NCBI RefSeq assembly: GCF_019704555.1
Contig: NZ_AP024745.1
Coordinates: forward strand, 3,170,501 to 3,234,500
Direction: 5' to 3'
From: Actinoplanes sp. L3-i22
GTDB taxonomy: Bacteria > Actinomycetota > Actinomycetes > Mycobacteriales > Micromonosporaceae
DNA: 64,000 nt
The translations under genes were made by a program, and so were the position numbers. The notes below the pieces were generated by a model that worked only from the letters and a program-made list of their open reading frames with translations, searched no databases and was not told the DNA's origin. How positions within the stretch are numbered: the first letter of the stretch is position 1; each line of letters starts with the position of its first letter. Positions 1-8,291 of this stretch are shown here, in pieces.

Positions 1-917
1 GCGCGATCGTCGAGAGCGACCGGGTCAACCCCAAGACCTTCTTCGCGTACGCCGCCGGCAAGTTCTACACCAGCACGGACGGCGGCGCCACGTTCACCGC
101 GCAGTCGGTGGCCCTGCCGACGACCGGGCGCCTGCACCTGAAGGCCGTCCCGGGCGTCACCGGCGAGGTCTGGGTGGCCGGCGGCACCGGCCTGCTCCGC
201 TCCACCGACGCGGGCAAGACCTTCACCTCGGTCTCGAACACCGTCACCGAGGGCGTCAACGTCGCGTTCGGCAAGGCCGCGCCGGGCGCCACCCACCCGG
301 CGGTCTTCCTGGTCGGCACGGTGGACGGGGTCGACGGCGTGTTCCGCTCCGACGACACCGGCGCCACCTGGGTCCGGATCAACGACGACAAGCACCAGTA
401 CGGCAACGCCGGCGACGCCCTGGCCGGCGACCCGCGCATCTGGGGTCGCGTCTACCTGGGCACGAACGGCCGCGGCATCCTCTACGCCGACCGCACCGGC
501 CCGGTCCCGTCGGCGTCGGCCACCTCCGCCTCGCCGTCGCCCTCGGTGACCCCGTCCGCCTCGGTCTCACCCTCGGCCTCCCCGTCCACGTCCCCCTCCA
601 CCGGGGCCGGCTGCACCGCGGTCTACAAGGTGACCGGCTCCTGGACCGGCGGCTTCCAGGGCGAGGTCACGGTCACCAACAACGGGACTTCGGCCACCAC
701 CGGCTGGACCGTCAAGTGGACCTGGACGGCCGGCCAGACCGTCACCCAGAGCTGGGGCGGGACCGCCACCCAGTCCGGCACCGCGGTGACCGTCACCAAC
801 GCGTCCTACAACGGCGCGCTCGCGTCCGGGGCATCCACCACGTTCGGATTCCTCGGCGGCACCACCGGCACCACCAATCCCGTCCCGTCCCCCGTCTCCT
901 GCTCCCGCGTCCCCTAG
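1..917 (+). CDS. GH74 xyloglucanase-type glycoside hydrolase with C-terminal CBM2 (5' end outside window)
   Basis: The frame enters from upstream (first whole codon at base 3) and ends at TAG 915-917. The visible 304 residues hold the last blades of a GH74 beta-propeller, seen as repeats such as 'YTSTDGGATFT' and 'LLRSTDAGKTF' and the closing 'VYLGTNGRGILYAD'. A Ser/Pro/Thr linker follows (about visible residues 167-200), then a CBM2 cellulose-binding module bounded by two Cys, with aromatic residues ('SWTGGFQG', 'TQSWGG'). GH74 enzymes cleave xyloglucan backbones outside the cell. The catalytic Asp residues lie upstream and cannot be checked. The stop codon overlaps the AGGAGG ribosome site of the GH48 gene, so the two are co-translated members of one cellulolytic operon whose promoter is outside the window. 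Confidence 0.93.
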   Translation, partial: AIVESDRVNPKTFFAYAAGKFYTSTDGGATFTAQSVALPTTGRLHLKAVPGVTGEVWVAGGTGLLRSTDAGKTFTSVSNTVTEGVNVAFGKAAPGATHPAVFLVGTVDGVDGVFRSDDTGATWVRINDDKHQYGNAGDALAGDPRIWGRVYLGTNGRGILYADRTGPVPSASATSASPSPSVTPSASVSPSASPSTSPSTGAGCTAVYKVTGSWTGGFQGEVTVTNNGTSATTGWTVKWTWTAGQTVTQSWGGTATQSGTAVTVTNASYNGALASGASTTFGFLGGTTGTTNPVPSPVSCSRVP

Positions 918-929
918 GAGGACACCCCC

Positions 930-3863
930 GTGAGACCGTCCTGGTTTTTGAGGAGCCAACGCCTGCGACGCAGGCTGGCCGTCCTCGGCGTCGCCGTCCT
1001 GGGCGCCGGCGCGGCCTTCGTCGCCGGCGGGCCACCCGCCTACGCCGCCGCCGGCTGCGCCGTCGTCTACAAGGTGCAGAGTCAGTGGACCGGAGGGTTC
1101 ACCGGCGACATCGCCATCACCAACTCCGGTGACCCGCTGACGTCCTGGAAGCTCGAGTACGACTTCCCGGACGCCGCCCAGAAGGTCACCCAGGGCTGGA
1201 GCGGCGTCTACGCCCAGTCCGGCCAGCACGTCACGATCACCAACGCGTCCTGGAACGGCACGCTCGGCACCGGGGCCTCCACCAGCACCGGTTTCAACGG
1301 GACGTTCGGCTCCACCAACCCGGTGCCGACCGCGTTCACGCTGAACGGGGCGCCCTGCAACGGCTCGGCCGCCGCGCCGACCGTGGCGATCAGCAGCCCG
1401 GCCGCGAACACCCGCTACACCGCGCCGGCGTCGATCCCGATCGCGGCCACCGCCACCCCGGCGAGCGGGCAGAGCATCGCGAAGGTCGAGTTCTACCACG
1501 ACGGCCTGCTGCTCGGCACCGACACGGCCGCGCCGTACGCGTACACCTGGACCGGCGTGCCGGCCCAGACCGCGGCCTACCACCTGCAGGCCATCGCGTA
1601 CGACAGCGCCGGCATCAAGAGCACCACCGCCGACGTGCCGGTCTTCGTGGACGCCTCGACCAGCCCGGCGATCGTCGCCGACGCCACGTCGGCGACCCTC
1701 GAGCCCGGGGCGAGCGGGTCGTTCAAGGTCGCGCTGAGCGCGGCGCCGAGCGCGAACGTCACCGTCGCGGTGGCCCGCAGCGCCGGCTCCACCGCGGTCA
1801 CCGCCACCCCGGCCACGCTCACCTTCACCTCGTCGAACTGGAGCACCGGCCAGGCCGTCACGATCGCGGCGGCCAGTACGGCGACGGTCGGCGACACGGC
1901 CACGATCACGGCGACGTCCAGCGGGTACACCGCGGCGAACGTCGCGGTGACGGTGGTCAAGGCCGGCGCGGTCGACGCCCGGTTCACCCAGATGTACAAC
2001 GACATCAAGAACTCGGCCAACGGGTACTTCAGCCCGGAGGGCGTGCCCTACCACTCGATCGAGACGCTGATCGACGAGGCGCCCGACCAGGGGCACGAGA
2101 CCACCAGCGAGGCGTTCAGCTACTGGCTGTGGCTGGAGGCCGAGCACGGGCAGAGCACCGGGGACTGGGCGCCGTTCAACAGCGCCTGGTCGACGATGGA
2201 GAAGTACATCATCCCGTCGCACGCCGACCAGCCGACCAACGCCAACTACAACGCGGCGAAGCCGGCCACCTACGCGGCCGAGTACCCGCTGCCCTCGCAG
2301 TACCCGTCACAGCTGGACACGTCCGTGTCGGTCGGCTCGGACCCGCTGGCCGCGGAGCTGAAGAGCGCCTACGGCACCGACGACATCTACGGCATGCACT
2401 GGCTGCTGGACGTGGACAACACGTACGGCTTCGGCCACTGCGGGGACGGGACCAGCCGGGTCACGTACATCAACACGTTCCAGCGTGGCGCCCAGGAGTC
2501 GACCTGGGAGACCGTCCCGCAGCCGTCCTGCGACACGTTCAAGTACGGCGGCCCGAACGGCTACCTCGACCTGTTCACCAAGGACACGTCGTACGCCAAG
2601 CAGTGGAAGTACACCAACGCCCCGGACGCCGACGCCCGGGCCGTGCAGGCCGCCTACTGGGCGAACACCTGGGCCACCGCCCAGGGCAAGCAGTCGCAGA
2701 TCTCCACCGCCGTGGCCAACGCCGCGAAGATGGGCGACTACCTGCGCTACTCGTTCTACGACAAGTACTTCAAGCAGCCCGGCTGCACGTCCACGTCGTG
2801 CGCGGCGGGCACCGGCAAGAACGCCTCGAACAACCTGATGTCCTGGTACTACGCCTGGGGCGGCGCCACCGACACGTCCGCGGGCTGGGCGTGGCGGATC
2901 GGCTCCAGCACCAGCCACTTCGGCTACCAGAACCCGATGGCGGCGTACGTGCTGTCCAACGTCTCGGCGTTCGCGCCGAAGTCACCGACCGCCAAGGCGG
3001 ACTGGCAGGCCAGCCTGAACCGGCAGCTGGAGTTCTACCAGTGGCTGCAGTCCTCCGAGGGCGCCATCGCCGGTGGCGCGACCAACAGCTGGAACGGCAA
3101 CTACTCGGCCCCGCCGTCCGGCACCCCGACGTTCTACGGCCTGTCGTACGTCGAGGCCCCGGTCTACGCCGACCCGCCGTCCAACCAGTGGTTCGGCATG
3201 CAGACCTGGTCGCTGGAGCGGCTGGCCGAGTACTACTACACGACCGGTGACACCAAGGCCAAGTCGGTGCTGGACAAGTGGGTGCCGTGGGCGCTCGCGA
3301 ACTCCACGATCAGCGCCACCAGCTTCTCGATCCCGTCCGACATGGCGTGGTCCGGCAAGCCCAACACCTGGAACCCGTCCAGCCCGGCCGCGAACACCGG
3401 CCTGCACGTGACGGTCACCAGCAAGGGCCAGGACCTCGGCGTGGCCGGCTCGTTCGCCAAGCTGCTCAGCTACTACGCGGCCAAGTCCGGCGACGCGACG
3501 GCGAAGACGGCGGCCAAGAACCTGCTCGACGCGATCTGGACGCACAAGGACGCGAAGGGCGTCTCGGTCACCGAGACGCGGGCCGACTACAACCGGTTCG
3601 ACGACGTCTACAACGCCAGCACCGGCCAGGGCCTCTACATCCCCCAGGGCTGGACCGGCAAGATGCCCAACGGCGACGTGATCGCCCCGGGCAAGTCGTT
3701 CCTCGACATCCGCTCCTTCTACAAGAACGACCCGGACTTCCCCAAGGTCCAGGCGTATCTCAACGGTGGGGCCGCGCCCACCTTCAACTACCACCGGTTC
3801 TGGGCCCAGGTCGACGTCGCCACCGGCTACGCCGACTTCGCCCGGCTGTTCCCGAACGGGTGA
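930..3863 (+). CDS. GH48 reducing-end cellobiohydrolase with N-terminal CBM2 and two Ig-like modules
   Basis: A processive exocellulase acting from cellulose reducing ends. GTG start at 930 is set by AGGAGG at 916-921, 8 nt away. The 977-residue protein has a basic, hydrophobic signal peptide (to about residue 40, 'AYAAA'), CBM2 (about 42-143, Cys at both ends), an Ig-like module (about 150-240, starts 'PTVAISSPAANTRY'), a second beta-rich module (about 243-347), and the GH48 domain (about 350-977). The catalytic acid region 'ETTSEAFSYWLWLEA' is near residues 390-404. Most actinobacterial GH48 enzymes carry one CBM2 and one Fn3/Ig module; the extra Ig module is a modest variation. It lies 12 nt after the GH74 gene and 4 nt before the LPMO gene. 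Such an arrangement fits secreted attack on crystalline cellulose by exo-enzyme, hemicellulase and oxidase together. Confidence 0.96.
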   Translation: MRPSWFLRSQRLRRRLAVLGVAVLGAGAAFVAGGPPAYAAAGCAVVYKVQSQWTGGFTGDIAITNSGDPLTSWKLEYDFPDAAQKVTQGWSGVYAQSGQHVTITNASWNGTLGTGASTSTGFNGTFGSTNPVPTAFTLNGAPCNGSAAAPTVAISSPAANTRYTAPASIPIAATATPASGQSIAKVEFYHDGLLLGTDTAAPYAYTWTGVPAQTAAYHLQAIAYDSAGIKSTTADVPVFVDASTSPAIVADATSATLEPGASGSFKVALSAAPSANVTVAVARSAGSTAVTATPATLTFTSSNWSTGQAVTIAAASTATVGDTATITATSSGYTAANVAVTVVKAGAVDARFTQMYNDIKNSANGYFSPEGVPYHSIETLIDEAPDQGHETTSEAFSYWLWLEAEHGQSTGDWAPFNSAWSTMEKYIIPSHADQPTNANYNAAKPATYAAEYPLPSQYPSQLDTSVSVGSDPLAAELKSAYGTDDIYGMHWLLDVDNTYGFGHCGDGTSRVTYINTFQRGAQESTWETVPQPSCDTFKYGGPNGYLDLFTKDTSYAKQWKYTNAPDADARAVQAAYWANTWATAQGKQSQISTAVANAAKMGDYLRYSFYDKYFKQPGCTSTSCAAGTGKNASNNLMSWYYAWGGATDTSAGWAWRIGSSTSHFGYQNPMAAYVLSNVSAFAPKSPTAKADWQASLNRQLEFYQWLQSSEGAIAGGATNSWNGNYSAPPSGTPTFYGLSYVEAPVYADPPSNQWFGMQTWSLERLAEYYYTTGDTKAKSVLDKWVPWALANSTISATSFSIPSDMAWSGKPNTWNPSSPAANTGLHVTVTSKGQDLGVAGSFAKLLSYYAAKSGDATAKTAAKNLLDAIWTHKDAKGVSVTETRADYNRFDDVYNASTGQGLYIPQGWTGKMPNGDVIAPGKSFLDIRSFYKNDPDFPKVQAYLNGGAAPTFNYHRFWAQVDVATGYADFARLFPNG

Positions 3864-3867
3864 TCGC

Positions 3868-4947
3868 ATGAGAATTGTCCGTATTCTGGCGGCGGTGGCA
3901 CTGGCCACCGCGGCCGGGATCCTCGCCCTCCCGGCGGCCGCTCAGGCACACGGGGCACTGCAGGTACCGGGCAGCCGGACCTGGCTCTGCTACCAGGACG
4001 GCCGCAACCCCACCACCGGCGCGATCGAGCCGAAGAACGCGGCCTGCGCCGCCGCGGTCGCCCAGAGCGGCGTCAACTCCCTCTACAACTGGTTCGCCGT
4101 GCTCCGCTCGGACGGCGCCGGCCGGGTCAGCGGTTTCCTCCCGGACGGTCAGCTGTGCAGCGGCGGGACCGGTGGGCCGTACAACTTCACCGGCTTCAAC
4201 CTGGCCCGCGACGACTGGCCGCAGACCCACCTGACCGCCGGGGCCAGCGTCGAGTTCCGCTACAACGACTGGGCCAAGCACCCCGGCACGTTCTACCTGT
4301 ACATCACCAAGGACGGCTACGACCCGACCAAGCCGCTCGCCTGGAGCGACCTCGAGCCGACGCCGTTCACCCAGGCGACCGACCCGGCGGTGATCGGCGG
4401 GCCGGGCACCGACGACGGCCACTACTACTGGACCGGGAAGCTGCCGTCGAACAAGACCGGCAAGCACCTGATCTACTCGGTCTGGGCCCGCTCGGACAGC
4501 CAGGAGACCTTCTACGGCTGCTCGGACGTCGTCTTCGACGGCGGTAACGGCGAGGTCACCGGGGTCGGCACCACGCCGACCTCACCGTCCCCGTCGACGT
4601 CGGCCAGCCCGTCCCCGTCGACGTCGACCCCCGGCGGGGGCACCGGCACCGGCTGCACCGCGATGTACAACGTCACGTCGGCCTGGTCCGGCGGGTTCCA
4701 GGGTCAGGTCATGGTGCACGCCGGCACCACCGCGGTGAACGGCTGGCGGGTCGACTGGACCTGGCCGGGGACGCAGACCCTGGCCACCATCTGGAGCGCC
4801 AAGGCGACCAGCAGCGGCTCACTGGTCACCGCGACCAACGAGACGTGGAACGGCTCGATCGCGGCCGGCAGCTCGACCACGTTCGGGTTCCTCGGTTCCG
4901 GGACCGCCCCGGCCACCGTCCAGAATCTGACCTGCTCGACCGGGTGA
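3868..4947 (+). CDS. AA10 lytic polysaccharide monooxygenase with C-terminal CBM2
   Basis: A copper enzyme that oxidatively cleaves cellulose or chitin; the CBM2 and the operon favour cellulose. The 359-residue protein starts at ATG 3868, 4 nt after the GH48 stop. Signal peptide ends 'AAAQA', so the mature protein begins with His28 ('HGALQVPGSRTW'), the N-terminal histidine of the copper brace; the second ligand is probably His138 ('AKHPGTFYLYI'). The AA10 domain runs to about residue 225, followed by a Pro/Ser/Thr linker and a CBM2 (about 264-359). Correct maturation by signal peptidase is essential because the free N-terminus binds copper. A longer upstream reading (from 3766) overlaps the GH48 gene and would bury the signal peptide, so it is rejected. 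The gene ends the operon; a strong terminator begins 7 nt after its stop. Confidence 0.96.
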   Translation: MRIVRILAAVALATAAGILALPAAAQAHGALQVPGSRTWLCYQDGRNPTTGAIEPKNAACAAAVAQSGVNSLYNWFAVLRSDGAGRVSGFLPDGQLCSGGTGGPYNFTGFNLARDDWPQTHLTAGASVEFRYNDWAKHPGTFYLYITKDGYDPTKPLAWSDLEPTPFTQATDPAVIGGPGTDDGHYYWTGKLPSNKTGKHLIYSVWARSDSQETFYGCSDVVFDGGNGEVTGVGTTPTSPSPSTSASPSPSTSTPGGGTGTGCTAMYNVTSAWSGGFQGQVMVHAGTTAVNGWRVDWTWPGTQTLATIWSAKATSSGSLVTATNETWNGSIAAGSSTTFGFLGSGTAPATVQNLTCSTG

Positions 4948-4954
4948 TTCCCAC

Positions 4955-4989
4955 GATCCGGGGGTGTGCGAGTGTCACACCCCCGGATC
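4955..4989 (+). terminator. Terminator of the GH74-GH48-LPMO operon
   Basis: A perfect 14-bp inverted repeat (4955-4968 and 4976-4989) with a 7-nt loop, starting 7 nt after the LPMO stop codon. There is no U-tract, as is usual in high-GC actinobacteria. It covers the GTG at 4964 that would otherwise be the furthest upstream start of the next gene. Confidence 0.85.
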
Positions 4990-5006
4990 GGCTTCATCAC
5001 GGACAC

Positions 5007-5035
5007 TTGACGGTGTTGCGTCCGTTTCCTACGTT
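5007..5035 (+). promoter_or_regulatory. Housekeeping-type promoter of the SGNH hydrolase gene
   Basis: TTGACG (5007-5012), 17-nt spacer, TACGTT (5030-5035). This matches a sigma-70-like promoter well. Transcription would begin about 5042, only a few bases before the TTG chosen as start. Confidence 0.6.
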
Positions 5036-5044
5036 GCGGTCATC

Positions 5045-6349
5045 TTGCGAACAGAACTCTTCCCCGACCTGGGTCGTGCCGCGACGCGGCGTGCCCTGAT
5101 CCTCGGTGGCGTCGGCGCGGCCACGCTGATCGCCACCCCGGGCAACGCCGAGCCGCAGCGCTCGGTCCGCTCGGAGACGCCGTGGACCGGCACCTGGACC
5201 ACCGCGCCGACCGCGGCGGCGCCCGGCCTGAGCCCGATCGCGGCGGACACCACCGTGCGCCAGGTGGTGCACCTGAGCCTCGGCGGCGACCAGCCGCGGA
5301 TCCGGCTGACCAACGAGTACGGCACCGAGGCGGTGCATCTCGGCGAGGTCTGGACCGGGGTGCGGGCCGGCGGCCCGAACAGCAGCGCGATGTGGCCGGC
5401 CACGATCCGCCCGGTCACCTTCGGCGGCGCCGCCGAGGTCGTCCTCAAGGGCGGGGAGAGCCGGGTCAGCGACCCGATCCCGAACCTGTCGATCGCGCCC
5501 GGCGACGACCTGGTGATCAGCTTCCACCTGCCGGAACGGACCCTGACCGGTACGCTCAGCCCGCGCTCGTTCCAGATCAACCACCTGCTGGCCGGCAACT
5601 TCGCGGCCGCCCCGTTCCCGGCCGGCGGCGCCAACCTCACCCGGTACGTGCTGCTCGGCGGGGTCAGCGTGCGGACCGCGGGCCCGAGCTCGGCGGTCGT
5701 CGCGTTCGGCGACTCGATCACCTGCGGGACCAAGACCACGGTGAGCGCCAACCAGCGCTGGCCCGACCTGCTGGCCGCCCGGATCCGGGCCGGCGGGCTG
5801 CCGCGTGGCGTGCTGAACGCCGGGATCGGCGGCAACCAGCTGCTCACCGGGGCGGAGATCCCGGTGCCCGCGGGCGGCGGCGCCGGCGGGCAGTCGGCGG
5901 CCGAGGCGGCGAGTGTCGGCAACGGCCCGGCCGGCCTGCGCCGCTTCGACCACGACGTGCTGGCCCAGCCCGGCGTCGCCTACGTGATCACCCTGATCGG
6001 GGTGAACGACATCGGTCACGGCGCCGGCGCGGACGCGCTGATCGCCGGCCACCGGGAGCTGATCGCTCGCGGCCGGGCGGCCGGGCTCCGGGTCTACGGC
6101 GGCACCCTGCTGCCGTTCGCCGGCAGCCTCTACGACCGGGGCCACCAGCGCGGCGTGCGGACCACGCTGAACCGGTGGATCCGGGAGGGCGGCGAGTTCG
6201 ACGCGGTCGTCGACTTCGACGCGGCGGTCCGCGACGGGACGAACCCGGAACGGCTCTGGGCCGGCTTCGACGGCGGCGACCACCTGCACCTCAACGACAC
6301 CGGGATGCTGGCCCTGGCCTCGGCGGTGCCGCTGGAGCTGCTCAGATAG
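5045..6349 (+). CDS. Secreted SGNH/GDSL-family hydrolase (Tat-like signal)
   Basis: A probable extracellular esterase or lipase-like hydrolase, 434 residues from TTG 5045. The N-terminus carries a twin-arginine-like signal ('ATRRALILGGVGAAT') ending near 'GNAEP'. The C-terminal half has SGNH block I 'VAFGDSITCG' (Ser near residue 224), block III 'GVNDIG' and block V 'DHLHLND', giving Ser-Asp-His; the N-terminal 180 residues form the beta-rich domain common in actinobacterial members of this family. The start is uncertain: an upstream GTG at 4964 lies inside the preceding terminator and upstream of the promoter at 5007-5035, so a start after about 5042 is required; TTG 5045 is the first that keeps the signal peptide. 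Substrate is not predictable; its place behind cellulases suggests polysaccharide deacetylation but it has its own promoter. Confidence 0.85.
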   Translation: MRTELFPDLGRAATRRALILGGVGAATLIATPGNAEPQRSVRSETPWTGTWTTAPTAAAPGLSPIAADTTVRQVVHLSLGGDQPRIRLTNEYGTEAVHLGEVWTGVRAGGPNSSAMWPATIRPVTFGGAAEVVLKGGESRVSDPIPNLSIAPGDDLVISFHLPERTLTGTLSPRSFQINHLLAGNFAAAPFPAGGANLTRYVLLGGVSVRTAGPSSAVVAFGDSITCGTKTTVSANQRWPDLLAARIRAGGLPRGVLNAGIGGNQLLTGAEIPVPAGGGAGGQSAAEAASVGNGPAGLRRFDHDVLAQPGVAYVITLIGVNDIGHGAGADALIAGHRELIARGRAAGLRVYGGTLLPFAGSLYDRGHQRGVRTTLNRWIREGGEFDAVVDFDAAVRDGTNPERLWAGFDGGDHLHLNDTGMLALASAVPLELLR

Positions 6350-6372
6350 CGGTTGCTCGTCTCAGGTAGCGG

Positions 6373-6993
6373 TTACTCGTCGAACCGGGACGGGTCGCCG
6401 GCGCCGACCCGCAGGATCTCCGGGACGCCGCCGGACAGGTCGATCACCGTGGTCGGCTCGGTGCCGCACTCGCCCTCGACCACCGCGTCCACCGCGTGGT
6501 CCAGGGCCTCCTTGATCTCCCAGGCCTGCGTCATCGGCTCGGCCTCGCCGGGCAGCAGCAACGTGCTGGAGACCAGCGGCTCGCCCAGCTCGGCGAGGAT
6601 GGCCTGGGCGGTCGTGTGCGCGGTGATGCGTACGCCGACCGTCTTCTTCTTGGGGTGCAGCAGACGCCGCGGCACCTCTTTGGTCGCGGGCAGGATGAAC
6701 GTGTACGGCCCCGGCGTGCTCGCCTTCACCGCCCGGAACAGCGCGTTGTTGATCTGCACGAACTGCCCTAGCTGGGCGAAGTCGTGGCACATCAGCGTGA
6801 AATGGTGCTTGTCGTCCAGATGCCGGATGGTGCGGATCCGGTCGAGCCCGTCCTTGTTGCCCATCCGCGAGCCGAGCGCGAAGCAGGAGTCCGTCGGGTA
6901 GGCGATCAGCCCGTCCGCACGGATCAGGTCCACGATCTGGTGAATGGTCCGGGCCTGCGGATTGTCCGGATGCACGTCGAAGTACTTCGCCAC
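6373..6993 (-). CDS. YciO/Sua5/YrdC-family protein (L-threonylcarbamoyladenylate synthase-like)
   Basis: The 206-residue length equals that typical of YciO. The YrdC domain fills the protein: 'GLIAYPTDSCFALGSRMGN' near the N-terminus, 'KKKTVGVRITAH' and 'LVSSTLLLPG' later, matching the nucleotide-binding cleft of the family. Sua5/YrdC makes threonylcarbamoyl-AMP for the t6A37 modification of ANN-decoding tRNAs; YciO is a paralogue whose role is less clear, and the essential Sua5 is normally found beside prmC and prfA, not here. GTG 6993 is chosen because family proteins begin 'MAKYFDVHPDNP'; in-frame sequence further upstream has no family similarity. It converges on the SGNH gene, with a 23-bp gap holding two near-copies of a TAGCGGTTRCTCGTC motif. 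Confidence 0.85.
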   Translation of the reverse strand: MAKYFDVHPDNPQARTIHQIVDLIRADGLIAYPTDSCFALGSRMGNKDGLDRIRTIRHLDDKHHFTLMCHDFAQLGQFVQINNALFRAVKASTPGPYTFILPATKEVPRRLLHPKKKTVGVRITAHTTAQAILAELGEPLVSSTLLLPGEAEPMTQAWEIKEALDHAVDAVVEGECGTEPTTVIDLSGGVPEILRVGAGDPSRFDE

Positions 6994-7082
6994 TCCGCCC
7001 AGCTTAGGCCGTCGCCCGCCGGGCCCGCGTCCAACCTCCCGGGTCTGCCGGGGCCTGCGCCGATCGCTTGCGGTCAAACCAC

Positions 7083-7123
7083 GCTTTGGTACGGGCGGAG
7101 CGCGCTTCCCTCCGTACCGAAGC
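7083..7123. repeat. Imperfect inverted repeat, member of a short dispersed family
   Basis: Arms 7083-7094 and 7112-7123 pair over 12 bp with one mismatch. Half of it (7083-7101, read on the minus strand) matches 18 of 19 bases at 22247-22265. It sits in the 172-bp gap behind the dehydrogenase gene and may act as that gene's terminator. Confidence 0.5.
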
Positions 7124-7165
7124 GGGCAGTTGCCTTGAGCGTGAGCGAAAGGCCCGGGGTGACCG

Positions 7166-8038
7166 TCAGCGGGATTCCAGGGCGCGGATGACGGCCGCCA
7201 TGTCCTCGGCGGCATGCCCGGCCGACGACGTCTCCGCGTAGAGCTCCAGACACGTGTCCAGCAGCGGCGACGGGATGCCGGCCGTCTCCGCGGCCTCGAC
7301 GATCAGGTGGTTGTTGTAGAGCACGTCGCGGATCGAGGCCTGCACGCTGAAGTCCCGGTCGAGCAGCTTGCGGCCCTTGATCCGGGAGACCGGGCTGGCC
7401 ATCGGGCCGGCGTCCAGCGCGGCCAGCAGCGTGCCGCGGTCCAGGTCGTGCCGGCCGGCGAAGTGGAACGCCTCGGCCAGGCCGGTGACCATGCTGATCA
7501 GGAACGTGTTCACGGACAGCTTCATCAGCAGGCCGTTCGGGACCGGGCCGCAGCGGACGATCTCCCGGCACATCGGGCGCAGCAGCGGCTCGACCCGGTC
7601 CAGATCGGCGGGCTCGCCGGCCGGCATCGCGACCAGCTCACCGTTCTCGGCCGGCACCCGGGAGCCGGAGACCGGCGCCTCGACGTAGTGGCCGCCGGCG
7701 TCCCGGACCTGCTCGGCCAGCCCCCGCGACCAGGCCGGCGAGGTCGTCCCCATGTGCACCAGGGTGCGCCCGGCGACCAGCGCCTCGAACCCGGCGCCGT
7801 CGCGACCCAGCACCTCGTCGGCGACCCGGTCGTCGGCCAGCATCATCAGCACGACCTCGGCCGCGCCGAACAGCTCGGGGACGTCCGCGGCCACCGCGGC
7901 ACCGGCGGCCCGCAGCGTCTCGGCGGCGGCGGGGGAGCGGTTCCAGACGATCAGGTCGGTCCCGGCGCGGGCCAGGTTGAGCGCCATCGGCCGGCCCATC
8001 ACGCCCAGCCCGAGAAATCCCACGGTCACCCAGCTCAC
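7166..8038 (-). CDS. 3-hydroxyisobutyrate dehydrogenase-family NAD(P)-dependent oxidoreductase
   Basis: A beta-hydroxyacid dehydrogenase of 290 residues. Rossmann NAD(P) motif '[20 protein letters not shown]' at the extreme N-terminus; substrate-binding signature '[16 protein letters not shown]'; catalytic Lys in '[12 protein letters not shown]' (about residue 170). The C-terminal helical domain is complete. GTG 8038 places the dinucleotide fold right at the start, as in the family; the long in-frame extension to 8596 is low-complexity and overlaps the divergent aldehyde dehydrogenase. Family members oxidise small 3-hydroxyacids or reduce succinic semialdehyde and glyoxylate. Divergent pairing with a succinate-semialdehyde-type dehydrogenase across 253 bp suggests linked semialdehyde metabolism (GABA, valine or 4-hydroxybutyrate), which is an inference. 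Confidence 0.9.
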   Translation of the reverse strand: MSWVTVGFLGLGVMGRPMALNLARAGTDLIVWNRSPAAAETLRAAGAAVAADVPELFGAAEVVLMMLADDRVADEVLGRDGAGFEALVAGRTLVHMGTTSPAWSRGLAEQVRDAGGHYVEAPVSGSRVPAENGELVAMPAGEPADLDRVEPLLRPMCREIVRCGPVPNGLLMKLSVNTFLISMVTGLAEAFHFAGRHDLDRGTLLAALDAGPMASPVSRIKGRKLLDRDFSVQASIRDVLYNNHLIVEAAETAGIPSPLLDTCLELYAETSSAGHAAEDMAAVIRALESR

Positions 8039-8099
8039 GCTAGCCGTCCGGGACCGCCCCGGGAGTAGCCAATCCCGGGGAACCGGCCGTTCAGCCCCC

Positions 8100-8172
8100 G
8101 CCTCGCCCCGCCTCGCGCTGCCTCGCCTCGCCTCGCGCTGCCTCGCCCCGCGCCGCGCCGCGCTGCCTCGCC
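8100..8172. repeat. Low-complexity CCTCGC/GCCGC tract
   Basis: Repeated 'GCCTCGCC' and 'GCTGCCTCGCC' words in the divergent intergenic gap. On the minus strand it gives only Arg/Gly-rich peptide with no family look. Probably slippage-prone promoter-region DNA. Confidence 0.6.
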
Positions 8173-8291
8173 CGGCCGCGGTCTTCGTCGTCGGGCTGTC
8201 CGGTTCTTCGCCGGGGCGCGGGGAATCATGGCGGCGCGGGCGGGTACGGAGAATGCTGGGGGCGTAACCGGACCGTGGTGGAGGAGCTGTA

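Noticed and set aside
567..2222. Long antisense open frames across the cellulase genes and elsewhere
   Set aside because: They are Arg/Gly/Pro-rich readings of the wrong codon position, typical of high-GC DNA, and have no family motifs; the sense genes show complete domains.
4964..5044. Longer N-terminus for the SGNH hydrolase from GTG 4964
   Set aside because: The start lies inside the perfect terminator hairpin of the preceding operon and upstream of the gene's own promoter, and the added residues do not resemble a signal peptide.
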